Shown: positions 1 through 5,976, counted from the stretch's first letter. The stretch is DNA of 7,134 nt from Planctomycetota bacterium (GCA_024278285.1 JAJRTM010000058.1:1-7134); one strand, 5' to 3'. The notes: a model not told the origin generated them from the sequence alone. A program made the numbers and translations.

Positions 1-2
1 TT

Positions 3-179
3 CAGTCACATTCGTATCCTGATCATAACCCCAACGGCCCCTTACAGGTCTCCACAGAAGTTATCGAAAATCTACAGACTTTCCCACACGTTCAAAACAG
101 GCTGTTTGAATGCCGTTCCATCATCTACAATAGGAGATCAATTTTCACATTACAATGGGTACTTGCTCAAGATCGATAG
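3..179 (+). CDS. Possible C-terminal tail of an upstream gene (partial, doubtful)
   Basis: This frame is open from the left edge to a TAG at 177-179 (58 codons), and its translation has a protein-like mix of residues, ending in ...FTLQWVLAQDR. If it is real, the upstream gene ends two bases before the ATG at 182, which would favour 182 over 155 as the start of the next gene. I recognise no family. A second frame (from base 1 to the TAA at 217-219) is also open, so openness alone is weak evidence at this moderate GC. It may be non-coding. Confidence 0.25.
   Translation, partial: QSHSYPDHNPNGPLQVSTEVIENLQTFPHVQNRLFECRSIIYNRRSIFTLQWVLAQDR
95..136 (+). promoter_or_regulatory. Weak promoter/operator-like signals upstream of the metallophosphoesterase gene
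   Basis: A 6-bp dyad, AAACAG-G-CTGTTT, lies at 95-107. TACAAT at 126-131 matches a -10 box in 5 of 6 positions. The only -35-like hexamer, TTGAAT at 106-111, is just 14 bases away, which is too close for a good sigma-70 promoter. AGGAG at 132-136 could be a Shine-Dalgarno, but it lies 18 bases before the ATG at 155. If TACAAT were the -10 box, AGGAG would lie upstream of the transcript start, so both readings cannot hold together. Confidence 0.2.
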
Positions 180-1147
180 CCATGAAAATAATGATATTAG
201 TCTCGAATTTTCGAATTAACATTGAACGCTTTTCATCGCTTTTCGATTACGAATTGCCAAAAAGCGTTACACATCAATTGCTGCTTGCAGCATTAGTTAG
301 TTTGCTACAGTTGAGCCTTATCGCACCAATTGATGCGCAAGAAACAACAAAATCAAATCCTGTTGTTAGAAACATGGTTACATTTTGCGTGATGGGAGAT
401 GTCCCTTATAAGCCAGAGGAAGACGTGCTGCTTCCCAGGCAGATTGCAGAAATACCGAACGAAGCAGAATTTGTGATTCATGTCGGGGATATCAAAACTG
501 GTAGTGCTCCTTGCGATGAAGCCGTTTACCAAAAGGTATCGGGTATGCTCAGGAAGACAGTCGCTCCCGTTTTCATCATCCCCGGCGACAACGAATGGAA
601 CGATTGCACCAACCCGGCAGAAGCATGGGTATTCTGGGAGCAGTATTTCATGCGGTTTGATCGCCAGTGGAATCATCACCTGCCGGTTTTCAGGCAGCTT
701 GAACGCGAGGAAAACTTTTCGTTTGTAAAGGGAGATGTCCTATTTGTGGGGCTGAATATTGTGGGCGGTCGCATACACGATGCGGCTGAATGGAAGAAAC
801 GACATGCAGATAATATCGAATGGATCCGGCGTAACCTGCAGCAATTCGGGAGCAAGGTCAGCAGCATGGTTATCTTCGGTCATGCCCATCCGAATGTCGG
901 ACACATCGATTTTTTCGTGCCGTTTGTTAAAGAAGCACTCAAATTCAAGAAGCCGATTCTGTACCTGCATGGCGATGGACACAAATGGACCCACGACCGC
1001 CCGTTTTTTCCCGCTCAGAATATTTTACGCGTCCAGGTTGATCAGGGAGGCATCGCTCCACCGCTGAAAGTTACAATCACGAACCACGAAACGAAACCGT
1101 TTCATTTTGACAGGCGAAAAGCAAAGGAAAAATCTGTACCACAATAA
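155..1147 (+). CDS. Predicted exported calcineurin-like metallophosphoesterase
   Basis: This is a predicted periplasmic or cell-surface metal-dependent phosphoesterase whose substrate cannot be told from sequence. The motifs appear in the family's order: GDVPY at residues 81-85 (Asp82), HVGDIK at 109-114 (Asp112), PGDNEWND at 143-150 (in place of the usual GNHE), GHAHP at 242-246 and LHGDGH at 271-276. Together they could supply the two-metal site. Residues 42-61 form a hydrophobic segment ending APIDA|Q, like a signal-peptide cleavage site. Cys120 and Cys151 flank the metal loops and might form a disulfide after export. The start is uncertain. ATG155 gives a 41-residue extension before the hydrophobic core. 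ATG182 follows a possible upstream stop. TTG254 would give a textbook signal peptide (PKSVTHQLLLAALV...), but I see no Shine-Dalgarno for it. The gene stands alone and converges on the lyase gene. The fold is well supported; the exact function is not. Confidence 0.85.
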   Translation: MGTCSRSIAMKIMILVSNFRINIERFSSLFDYELPKSVTHQLLLAALVSLLQLSLIAPIDAQETTKSNPVVRNMVTFCVMGDVPYKPEEDVLLPRQIAEIPNEAEFVIHVGDIKTGSAPCDEAVYQKVSGMLRKTVAPVFIIPGDNEWNDCTNPAEAWVFWEQYFMRFDRQWNHHLPVFRQLEREENFSFVKGDVLFVGLNIVGGRIHDAAEWKKRHADNIEWIRRNLQQFGSKVSSMVIFGHAHPNVGHIDFFVPFVKEALKFKKPILYLHGDGHKWTHDRPFFPAQNILRVQVDQGGIAPPLKVTITNHETKPFHFDRRKAKEKSVPQ

Positions 1148-1198
1148 ACGATTTCGCTTCGTCGCTTTTGGGAACCTCTATTTATCCAAATGGAGCAC

Positions 1199-1255
1199 AG
1201 ACATTCCTGTCTGTTTCGTAAGAGCATGCTGTAATGCAGGCAGACAGGAATGTCT
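1199..1255. repeat. Hairpin repeat, 14-bp perfect arms
   Basis: The left arm GACATTCCTGTCTG (1200-1213) and right arm CAGACAGGAATGTC (1241-1254) are exact reverse complements. One further A-T pair (1199/1255) closes the base and one G-T pair (1214/1240) extends it inward, around a loop of about 25 bases that contains the palindrome GCATGC. It starts 52 bases after the metallophosphoesterase stop codon, so it could act as an mRNA 3' end or processing stem. The lack of a T-run argues against a simple intrinsic terminator. I recall similar short inverted units recurring in planctomycete genomes, which makes a dispersed repeat the likelier explanation. Confidence 0.75.
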
Positions 1256-1277
1256 CCCTTGCGTTCAATAAGAATTT

Positions 1278-1620
1278 GGTTCTTCCCACATTTTAGTGGC
1301 TAAAAGAAAAAAGAGCCACGGATTCACACGGATCAAACACAGATCAAAAAAAGGGCACTCATACAACAGAATCATTTTCATGCCAGGTGAAGTTGAAAAT
1401 TCTCTTTTTTCTTTGCGTCTTGCTGCCAACCCATTCCTCTTTTTCTATTGAAGTTTCGTCTATTTGTTTGACTAAAGTTTCTCGCAAAGATGACAAGAAG
1501 AGAGGATCATTTTCAGTTCTTTTCTTCTATCCCTGATATCGTCCTTGCTTCTTCAGGAGAATTGATCCGTGGAAATCCGTGGCTGTAAAATGTTTCAGCC
1601 ATTATAAAGTATGAAGAACC
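1278..1620. mobile_element. MITE-like element with 59-bp terminal inverted repeats and 8-bp target duplication
   Basis: Bases 1278-1336 and the reverse complement of 1562-1620 align without gaps over 59 positions with 45 identities. The inner 23 bases (1314-1336 against 1562-1584) agree at 21 of 23. The element starts GGTTCTTC and ends GAAGAACC. It is flanked at both outer edges by the identical octamer AAGAATTT (1270-1277 and 1621-1628), as expected of a target-site duplication. The 225-bp interior encodes no protein but holds nested dyads: TCTTTGCG at 1410-1417 with CGCAAAGA at 1483-1490, and TGAAAAT at 1394-1400 with ATTTTCA at 1509-1515. The whole unit could therefore fold as one long branched hairpin. 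I infer a non-autonomous element moved in trans; no transposase lies in the window. Confidence 0.7.
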
Positions 1621-1649
1621 AAGAATTTTTTGAATAAATATCTTCTCAA

Positions 1650-2606
1650 TCAACTTGAACCGTATTGAGAGAGCCCGATGGAATCGAAACCGGGGGCGAG
1701 TTTTTGGAGTATCTGATTCACTTTTTCGCGTTCGGGAGGCAGAAAGTGATTGAACGGCTCTGCCATTTTATCATCGCATATTTTCAATAGCGACAAAACG
1801 CACTTGGTCGCTTTGATGTGCCGAGAGGCGTACTTGCCGACGGAATAGACTTCCTGCAACGCCTCGATACACTCCAGATACTTAGTCGCTTTCTGATCAT
1901 CTTTATCTTGATACGCATTGTAACAGCCAACGAATAATTCAGGAAAAGCGTTGGCTCCGCCGTTGACGCCGCCATCTCCGCCGAGCTTGAGAGCTTCGAT
2001 CAACAGATGCTCCGGCCCAACCATGAAAGACCAGTCGGGGCGTAGTTTCCTTAATTCGACAAGTCGTTTGAAGTAATCGAGATCACCACTGCTATCTTTC
2101 ACGCCAACGATATTTTTGTGCGTTGTTAACTTTTCAAGTGATTCAATTTCAAACCAGACTTTTGTCAGGCTCGGCATATTATAAAGCATCAACGGCAGCG
2201 GCAATTCTTCAACAATGTGCGAGACATACCGTGTTAGCTCGGTTTGACCAGCCGGAAAATAGTATGGTGTTGATAACACAACAGCATCTGCCCCGGATGC
2301 TTTCGCAAATTTCGCCAGCGTGACCGATTCGACAAACGATGTATCAGTAATCCCGACTAAAACCGGAACTCGTTTTTCAACAATCCCGCAAACCAGTTCG
2401 ATATATTCGCGCCGCAACCTGTAACTCAAACTGGGAGCTTCACCGGTTGTCCCAAGAATAAATAAGCCGCTTACACCACCCGCAATAATATGTTCAACAA
2501 GTCGCTTTGCTCCCTCAATATCGAGTCTGTCGCGATCAAGCAATGGCGTAACAACCGGGGGAACAATTCCTGAAATTGAAAAAGTCTCTGGAGATGTAGA
2601 ATTCAT
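1650..2606 (-). CDS. DapA/NanA-superfamily lyase (dihydrodipicolinate synthase family protein)
   Basis: This is a class I (Schiff-base) aldolase-type enzyme of the DHDPS / N-acetylneuraminate lyase superfamily, a cytoplasmic TIM barrel normally acting on a 2-oxo acid. At 318 residues it is slightly longer than typical members (about 290-310). Visible signatures are GTTGEAPS at 52-59 (Thr53-Thr54), STPYY at 112-116, YNMPSLT at 142-148 with the catalytic Tyr142, and VGVKDSSGD at 167-175 with the Schiff-base Lys170. In lysine-pathway DHDPS the tyrosine motif reads YNVPxRT, and its arginine binds the aspartate-semialdehyde carboxylate. Here that position is Leu147, as in sialate lyases (YNIPAL). 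I therefore do not call it dapA; the substrate may be a sugar-derived 2-oxo acid. The ATG at 2604-2606 is the only sensible start, although no clear Shine-Dalgarno precedes it. No pathway neighbours are present. Confidence 0.9.
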   Translation of the reverse strand: MNSTSPETFSISGIVPPVVTPLLDRDRLDIEGAKRLVEHIIAGGVSGLFILGTTGEAPSLSYRLRREYIELVCGIVEKRVPVLVGITDTSFVESVTLAKFAKASGADAVVLSTPYYFPAGQTELTRYVSHIVEELPLPLMLYNMPSLTKVWFEIESLEKLTTHKNIVGVKDSSGDLDYFKRLVELRKLRPDWSFMVGPEHLLIEALKLGGDGGVNGGANAFPELFVGCYNAYQDKDDQKATKYLECIEALQEVYSVGKYASRHIKATKCVLSLLKICDDKMAEPFNHFLPPEREKVNQILQKLAPGFDSIGLSQYGSS

Positions 2607-2930
2607 TGTTGTTTCTGAAAGTAGAAAAAGGGAAATTGCCAGCAGTTATATTATCGTGTGGCGATCTAGGCATTGAGTATCTATTGAGAGTGCCCGGCTC
2701 TGTGAGTCGTGGCACACAATCCAATCCAATATCCAACACTATTCGCAAAGCATGTGACACGCTTATACCAATAACCAAAAGCGATTATAACGCAAAAGCG
2801 GAAGCTTATTCCAGCGAGTTGATTTACCCAGCCTGTAGGGTGCGCTATTGCAGACCACTGCATGAAATAGCGGGGTCCACTTCCCATCGTGGTCCGCGAT
2901 AGCGGGCCCTACGGTTGGGCAGAATAGTTA
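2607..2930. other. Intergenic region upstream of the lyase gene
   Basis: This is a 324-bp gap between two minus-strand genes, too long for tight coupling. Bases 2827-2919 are the inverted repeat listed separately. The remaining ~220 bases should hold the lyase promoter. Reading the minus strand, an AT-rich GATAATATAAC lies at about 2649-2659, some 45 bases before the start codon, and could contain a -10 box. I see no matching -35 box. Open frames here are short and look non-coding. Confidence 0.45.
2827..2919. repeat. Composite inverted-repeat element downstream of the histidine kinase gene
   Basis: Bases 2835-2858 and the reverse complement of 2889-2912 agree at 20 of 24 positions. CCCAGCC at 2827-2833 against GGTTGGG at 2913-2919 (6 of 7) extends the arms outward after one unpaired base. 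Each arm carries its own small stem: TGCAG-acca-CTGCA at 2849-2862, and GGTCCGC-gata-GCGGGCC at 2891-2908 with one G-U pair. Inside lies GGGGTCCACTTCCC (2872-2885), a near copy of which (one mismatch) occurs at 5513-5526. The element starts 11 bases after the kinase stop codon, so it may protect or end that transcript, though no T-run follows. Confidence 0.7.
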
Positions 2931-3800
2931 CTATCCGGCTTTATTGATCGCCTGGCTGTGGATAAATCCAGTCTGGCCTTTTGCCAATGGCAGCTTCAAG
3001 GTAAATGCGGTTCCTTTTCCCGGAGTGCTTTCAACGCGGATGCGTCCCCGGTGCGATTCGATAACATCTTTACACATCGCGAGCCCCAGCCCGGAACCGC
3101 CCTGCCCCGATTCATCAGCCGTCTTCGTGGTAAAGAAGGAATCGAAAATTTTCGGTAGTATATGCGATGGGATGCCACAACCGGTGTCTCGAATAGTGAT
3201 CTCAGCAAACTGATCGGCCTGATTTTCAGAAAGAGTGATCGTCAAAGTCCCGCCTTCATCCATTGCCTGACGCGCATTGATTATCAGGTTCAGTATTACC
3301 TGCTGAATCTGATTCGCGTTAACGACGGTCGAAGGTTGTTGATCAAACTTTTTCACCAGCGAGATACGATGCACCTGCAGATCTTTTTCGACAAGCACAA
3401 GAACATCTTCCACCAGTTGAGCCAGTTCAAAACTTTCTTTGTGATCTCCTTTGGAGCGGGCATAAGAAAGCATGCCGGTCGTAATTTTCGCTGCTCTTTG
3501 ACCGGCGGCAAGAATTTTTGTGAATGACTTTTCGCGGATCGCCTCATCCTTGTGCCGCAATCCCATTTTGGCGTAGTTGATGACAGTCGTGAGAATGTTA
3601 TTGAATTCATGCGTGATTGAAGAAGCGAGTACGCCAACGGTACTCATTTTTTCAGCTTGCATCAGTTGCTGACGCATTTGCACGAGCTGTTGCTCCAAAT
3701 CCGCAATTTTCTGTTCGTTTGATACTCCCATAATCCTGCCCATGCCTTCCTGAATCGTCAATGATCTTGCTCGATATTCTCCCTTCTCGATCATCGTCAA
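2931..3800 (-). CDS. Soluble sensor histidine kinase without a recognisable sensor domain
   Basis: This is a two-component histidine kinase, predicted cytoplasmic. Residues 28-52 form a short coiled coil (repeated LEQQLVQMRQQL-type heptads). The H-box follows at 60-70 (SSITHEFNNIL, phospho-acceptor His64), then the DHp helix pair to about 118. The HATPase domain shows the N-box at 168-180 (VILNLIINARQAM), G1 at 205-211 (DTGCGIP), F-box at 218-226 (IFDSFFTTK) and G2 at 234-242 (GGSGLGLAM). All catalytic signatures are intact, in a NtrB-like arrangement. At 289 residues it has no transmembrane segment, PAS, GAF or receiver domain, so its input probably comes from a partner protein. The longest frame starts at TTG3800. 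ATG3794 is two codons in, and ATGs at residues 20 and 24 also precede the coiled coil with purine-rich sequence nearby. No response regulator gene adjoins it, so it appears orphan. Confidence 0.9.
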   Translation of the reverse strand: MTMIEKGEYRARSLTIQEGMGRIMGVSNEQKIADLEQQLVQMRQQLMQAEKMSTVGVLASSITHEFNNILTTVINYAKMGLRHKDEAIREKSFTKILAAGQRAAKITTGMLSYARSKGDHKESFELAQLVEDVLVLVEKDLQVHRISLVKKFDQQPSTVVNANQIQQVILNLIINARQAMDEGGTLTITLSENQADQFAEITIRDTGCGIPSHILPKIFDSFFTTKTADESGQGGSGLGLAMCKDVIESHRGRIRVESTPGKGTAFTLKLPLAKGQTGFIHSQAINKAG

Positions 3801-3962
3801 CGATTACGCCTACCATCACGCTGACTTACCATTCCTGATGCAACGGTCCTAATCATCTGCGGTTTCGTCAGACCTGTACGGTTCACCGAATTATGGGGAA
3901 CTGGGCAATCGCGGCAATCTTACAAAACAGTAACGGTATAACAAGATCGGCTATCTTGCATG

Positions 3963-4034
3963 GTAAACCCGTAGAGGCTGTTATTGCAGATCAAAAAGGC
4001 CAAGCATTGGTTAAATAATAACTGTCGGGTTTAC
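3963..4034. repeat. Short 9-bp inverted repeat upstream of the kinase gene
   Basis: GTAAACCCG at 3963-3971 and CGGGTTTAC at 4026-4034 are perfect reverse complements 54 bases apart. A smaller stem, AAGAT...ATCTT, lies just before it at about 3943-3957. A 9-bp match in 600 bases of intergenic DNA is only mildly unexpected. It may be an eroded repeat element of the kind seen elsewhere in this window, or chance. Confidence 0.3.
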
Positions 4035-4077
4035 GGGAAACGACCCTGAGCTGAATCACTGAACAAAAGTCAAATCG

Positions 4078-4259
4078 TTTGGATGGCCCAGACGCATCGC
4101 GTCTGGGTTGCCCTGCAACAAGAAGCCGAGAATGTGGTTTCCGACGAAGAAAAAGCATGAAACGGTAAAAAAGAAGGGGCGATTATTGCCAGGGTAGAGT
4201 GTCTGATAAGACTTCTTGTGACTGCGTCACCCAGACGCGATGCGTCTGGGCCATCCAAA
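4078..4259. mobile_element. 182-bp element with perfect 31-bp inverted termini, each arm itself a hairpin
   Basis: Bases 4078-4108 and 4229-4259 are exact reverse complements over 31 positions. Within each arm, CCCAGACGC and GCGTCTGGG form a 9-bp stem around a 3-base loop (4087-4107 and 4230-4250), so the DNA or RNA can form either two small hairpins or one long stem. Internal pairing continues with ACAAGAAG (4118-4125) against CTTCTTGT (4212-4219), and GTGAC-tgc-GTCAC sits at 4218-4230. No protein is encoded, and I see no flanking target duplication. This fits a REP/BIME-like pair or a small MITE. Perfect arm identity suggests recent arrival or active maintenance. Confidence 0.7.
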
Positions 4260-4303
4260 GAGACGACAGTTATTGTTTGATTGATGCTAAGCAATTAAAC
4301 AGA

Positions 4304-4348
4304 AACCTCTTGGCCCATTGGCTGTAACACCAGTTGAATCAAGAGGTT
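4304..4348 (-). terminator. Candidate transcription terminator of the DUF1559 gene
   Basis: On the minus strand, AACCTCTTG (complement of 4340-4348) pairs perfectly with CAAGAGGTT (complement of 4304-4312) around a 27-base loop that can pair further in part. The stem begins 28 bases after the TGA stop. It is followed on the minus strand by tctgtttaatt, which is T-rich but not a clean T-run, so efficiency as an intrinsic terminator is uncertain. Confidence 0.45.
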
Positions 4349-4376
4349 GTGACCGCATTTCTTTGTCAGTAAAAAA

Positions 4377-5441
4377 TCAGAATTCACCGAGAACGTTACC
4401 ATCGTTGCGAATGCTGAGGTTCTGCCAGGTTGTTAGATCGATATTCTCACTGAAACCGCGTACTGACCCATCCATCAGCAAAGCATTGACAGTCCCGGTA
4501 TGATAACTACGGGACGTAACAACTGCATAAGTTGGATCTGTACAGTTTATTGCTTCTCTACAATTCGTGAAATCGCCATCCGGAGCGCCACCCGAGGCAA
4601 TAGGAACAATTGTGTTTGGCGTGAAGGTCGTTGTAAAGCCAGTTTGATGCACACGCCCATCAACCCATTCGGTATGACCACTTGCCATTGGTGAAGTTCC
4701 GCCAATCGTATTTCCTTTCAAGGTTCCGCTACTGTATGCAGTAACCGTTGCAACATTGCCGGGAATCGCTGCCCCCAGGCCTGTCACATCTCCGCCATCT
4801 CGAACATAAGGCGTGTAAGCTTTCACTTCAGCAAAAGCAAGCGTATTGGTTAACCCATCGGTAAAATCTTTATCTGAAGTCTTGCTGTTGGGACCAAAAG
4901 CCCCCTGCCCTTTTCTGTGTGTTGTATTATCCCAGACAAACCAGGGACCGGCACTGTACCCGTAAGAGGTTGGATAGTGGTCGCTGCCCCGTGCTTTATC
5001 GTTAGGGTCTGAAGGGCATTGATAGGTTGCTACCCGCACATTGGCAGGTGGTGCCCCCACAGCATATGCTTCCTCCAAAATAGCAATGTTGTACAACGCC
5101 CCCTGTTCAACAAAAGGCATAATCCGGGCATGAATCGACCACTGCCCGCCAGCGGTGCCATCGTTGGAAATACAGACAGCAGGAGGAAAGACTGTGTAGG
5201 TACCCAGATAATTATGCAGAGCCAATCCAATTTGCTTCAAATTATTCTTGCACGAACTCCGCCTGGCTGCTTCACGTGCCTGCTGGACGGCTGGAAGAAG
5301 CAAAGCCACGAGGATGGCGATGATCGCGATAACAACAAGTAATTCGATTAAAGTGAAACCACTGGATGTCGTTGCTGATTGCTTCATTTGCTTGTTCAAG
5401 CCGCTTGAACGTCGAACTTGATGAAATCCTTTATTCTGCAT
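4377..5441 (-). CDS. DUF1559 protein with type IV pilin-like N-terminus and H-x9-DG motif
   Basis: This is a pseudopilin-like exported protein of the DUF1559 (PF07596) family, expanded in planctomycetes and of unknown precise role. Its prepilin peptidase site is SSG28|FTLIE, with Phe29 as the first mature residue and Glu33 at the conserved +5 position. A hydrophobic helix follows (about 30-50, [20 protein letters not shown]), then the family signature [28 protein letters not shown] up to residue 78 or so. The C-terminal signature is [12 protein letters not shown] at 314-325, exactly H-x9-DG. The length of 354 is typical. The 28-residue leader is longer than the common 5-15; Met19 would give a 10-residue leader, but the Shine-Dalgarno at 5449-5453 supports Met1. 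Several cysteines (for example in NCREAINC) could pair outside the cell. It likely ends in the envelope after cleavage and methylation by a PilD-type enzyme encoded elsewhere. Promoter and operator candidates lie at 5541-5593. Confidence 0.93.
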   Translation of the reverse strand: MQNKGFHQVRRSSGLNKQMKQSATTSSGFTLIELLVVIAIIAILVALLLPAVQQAREAARRSSCKNNLKQIGLALHNYLGTYTVFPPAVCISNDGTAGGQWSIHARIMPFVEQGALYNIAILEEAYAVGAPPANVRVATYQCPSDPNDKARGSDHYPTSYGYSAGPWFVWDNTTHRKGQGAFGPNSKTSDKDFTDGLTNTLAFAEVKAYTPYVRDGGDVTGLGAAIPGNVATVTAYSSGTLKGNTIGGTSPMASGHTEWVDGRVHQTGFTTTFTPNTIVPIASGGAPDGDFTNCREAINCTDPTYAVVTSRSYHTGTVNALLMDGSVRGFSENIDLTTWQNLSIRNDGNVLGEF

Positions 5442-5448
5442 CGTAAAA

Positions 5449-5453
5449 TCCTC
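5449..5453 (-). promoter_or_regulatory. Ribosome binding site of the DUF1559 gene
   Basis: The minus strand reads GAGGA followed by seven bases and then the ATG at 5441-5439. This is the clearest Shine-Dalgarno in the window, and it decides the start in favour of Met1 over Met19. Confidence 0.7.
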
Positions 5454-5515
5454 GTTACAAAAGTAAAGCGATACCGAACTGCTCGCTGGCTACTGAACTG
5501 CTCGGTGCAGGTGGG

Positions 5516-5539
5516 GTCCACCTCCCAGGGGAAGTAGAC
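5516..5539. repeat. Imperfect hairpin in the DUF1559 leader, related to the repeat at 2872-2885
   Basis: GTCCACCTCCC and GGGAAGTAGAC (5516-5526 and 5529-5539, allowing a tiny loop) pair at 9 of 11 positions. The overlapping string GGGGTCCACCTCCC (5513-5526) matches 2872-2885 at 13 of 14 bases in the same orientation, so both probably derive from one dispersed repeat family. If the promoter at 5566-5593 is right, this hairpin lies in the untranslated leader, 75-98 bases before the start codon. Confidence 0.5.
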
Positions 5540-5540
5540 A

Positions 5541-5557
5541 TTGAGATTCAATCTCAA
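5541..5557. promoter_or_regulatory. 17-bp palindrome, candidate operator of the DUF1559 gene
   Basis: TTGAGATT-C-AATCTCAA is a perfect 8-bp dyad around one central base. It begins about nine bases downstream of the proposed -10 box (5566-5571), and so would cover roughly +2 to +18 of the transcript. That is a classical position for a dimeric repressor. Its length and tight centre suit a helix-turn-helix dimer better than an RNA hairpin, because a 1-base loop cannot form in RNA. No regulator gene is adjacent. Confidence 0.45.
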
Positions 5558-5565
5558 CAATAGGC

Positions 5566-5593
5566 AGGATACCGATTTTATGGGACAGGTCAA
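5566..5593 (-). promoter_or_regulatory. Candidate sigma-70-type promoter of the DUF1559 gene
   Basis: On the minus strand, TTGACC (5593-5588, 5 of 6 to the -35 consensus) and TATCCT (5571-5566, 4 of 6 to the -10) are separated by 16 bases. A/T tracts upstream (TTTTTTGTTTTTT near 5618-5632) could act as an UP-like element. The start point would fall near 5559, giving a leader of about 118 bases. The consensus is the general bacterial one, and planctomycete promoters are less well characterised. Confidence 0.45.
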
Positions 5594-5849
5594 CTGGAAA
5601 GCATTCTATTTTCCCCATAAAAAACAAAAAAGAGCTGTTCGAGACCATTCGTTTTCCTGAAAATAACACCGGTAATAAACATATCTCATTTCACATATAC
5701 AGGTTACGTCTTTTAACCACTCTGGCATTTTGATCTTCACGTTGCCATTAATATGCTCTGGAGCGACTCTTCTTTTTCGTGCTATGATTATCCAAGAGAG
5801 TCGGTAAGGCTCTCAGACTGTTTAACGACACTGCGAATTGTTATCAGCC

Positions 5850-5976
5850 GTAGGTTAGGCTTTCCAGCCTGATGAATGTGGCGTCCATGAAATTTACTCA
5901 CTGATTAACCAGTGAACGTTGTTTAATTAATTGAAAGATCAGTGCAATTCGTGTCAGGCTGGAAAGCCTAACCTAC
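5850..5976. repeat. Inverted-repeat element with perfect 23-bp arms, upstream of the flippase gene
   Basis: Bases 5850-5872 and 5954-5976 are exact reverse complements over 23 positions (core GGTTAGGCTTTCCAGCC), separated by 81 bases of AT-rich sequence without coding potential. G-T pairs could extend the stem inward by two. A further weak dyad, CGAATTG (5834-5840) with CAATTCG (5945-5951), overlaps the arms' flanks. I see no target-site duplication. The right arm ends 24 bases before the flippase start codon. I recall this kind of GTAGGTTAGGC...GCCTAACCTAC motif as a common intergenic repeat in planctomycetes, but cannot check it here. Confidence 0.75.

Larger units (their letters stand above)
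1148..1649. other. Convergent intergenic region filled by two repeat elements
   Basis: This is the 502-bp space between two converging genes. I find no convincing gene, tRNA or rRNA. It holds the hairpin repeat at 1199-1255 and the MITE-like element at 1278-1620, which together cover most of it. No classical GC stem followed by a T-run is visible for either gene. The 1199-1255 hairpin, or ggctg...cagcc at 1581-1600, are the only terminator-like structures, and neither has a U-tract. Confidence 0.7.
3801..4376. other. Intergenic region between the DUF1559 and histidine kinase genes
   Basis: This 576-bp gap between minus-strand genes contains no convincing coding sequence. The minus-strand open frame across 4070-4294 simply reads through the repeat element at 4078-4259. 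The kinase promoter should lie in 3801-3960, but I see no strong -35/-10 pair. Features listed separately are a small dyad (3963-4034), the 31-bp inverted-repeat element (4078-4259) and a terminator candidate (4304-4348). Confidence 0.6.

Noticed and set aside
1..219. Frame open from base 1 to a TAA at 217-219
   Set aside because: It overlaps the metallophosphoesterase start, the translation looks random, and a better candidate frame ends at 179. About 70 open codons at this GC is not strong evidence.
2606..2902. Plus-strand open frame of 98 codons in the gap upstream of the lyase gene
   Set aside because: It starts opposite the lyase start codon and runs into the repeat at 2827-2919. The composition is not protein-like and no family is recognisable.
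3162..3527. Plus-strand open frame of 121 codons antisense to the histidine kinase
   Set aside because: It is fully covered by the kinase frame, which has every catalytic motif. It is an antisense shadow.
4070..4294. Minus-strand open frame of 74 codons across the 31-bp inverted-repeat element
   Set aside because: It reads through both repeat arms, and its translation simply reflects the repeat. It has no Shine-Dalgarno and no recognisable domain.
1650..5441. A single operon of the three minus-strand genes (DUF1559, kinase, lyase)
   Set aside because: The gaps are 576 and 324 bp, both contain inverted repeats, a terminator candidate follows the DUF1559 gene, and the products have no obvious shared task.
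4377..5441. A true type IV major pilin or a general secretion pseudopilin (GspG)
   Set aside because: The N-terminus is shared, but the 354-residue length, the [16 protein letters not shown] segment and the terminal H-x9-DG motif identify DUF1559. No pilus assembly genes are nearby.
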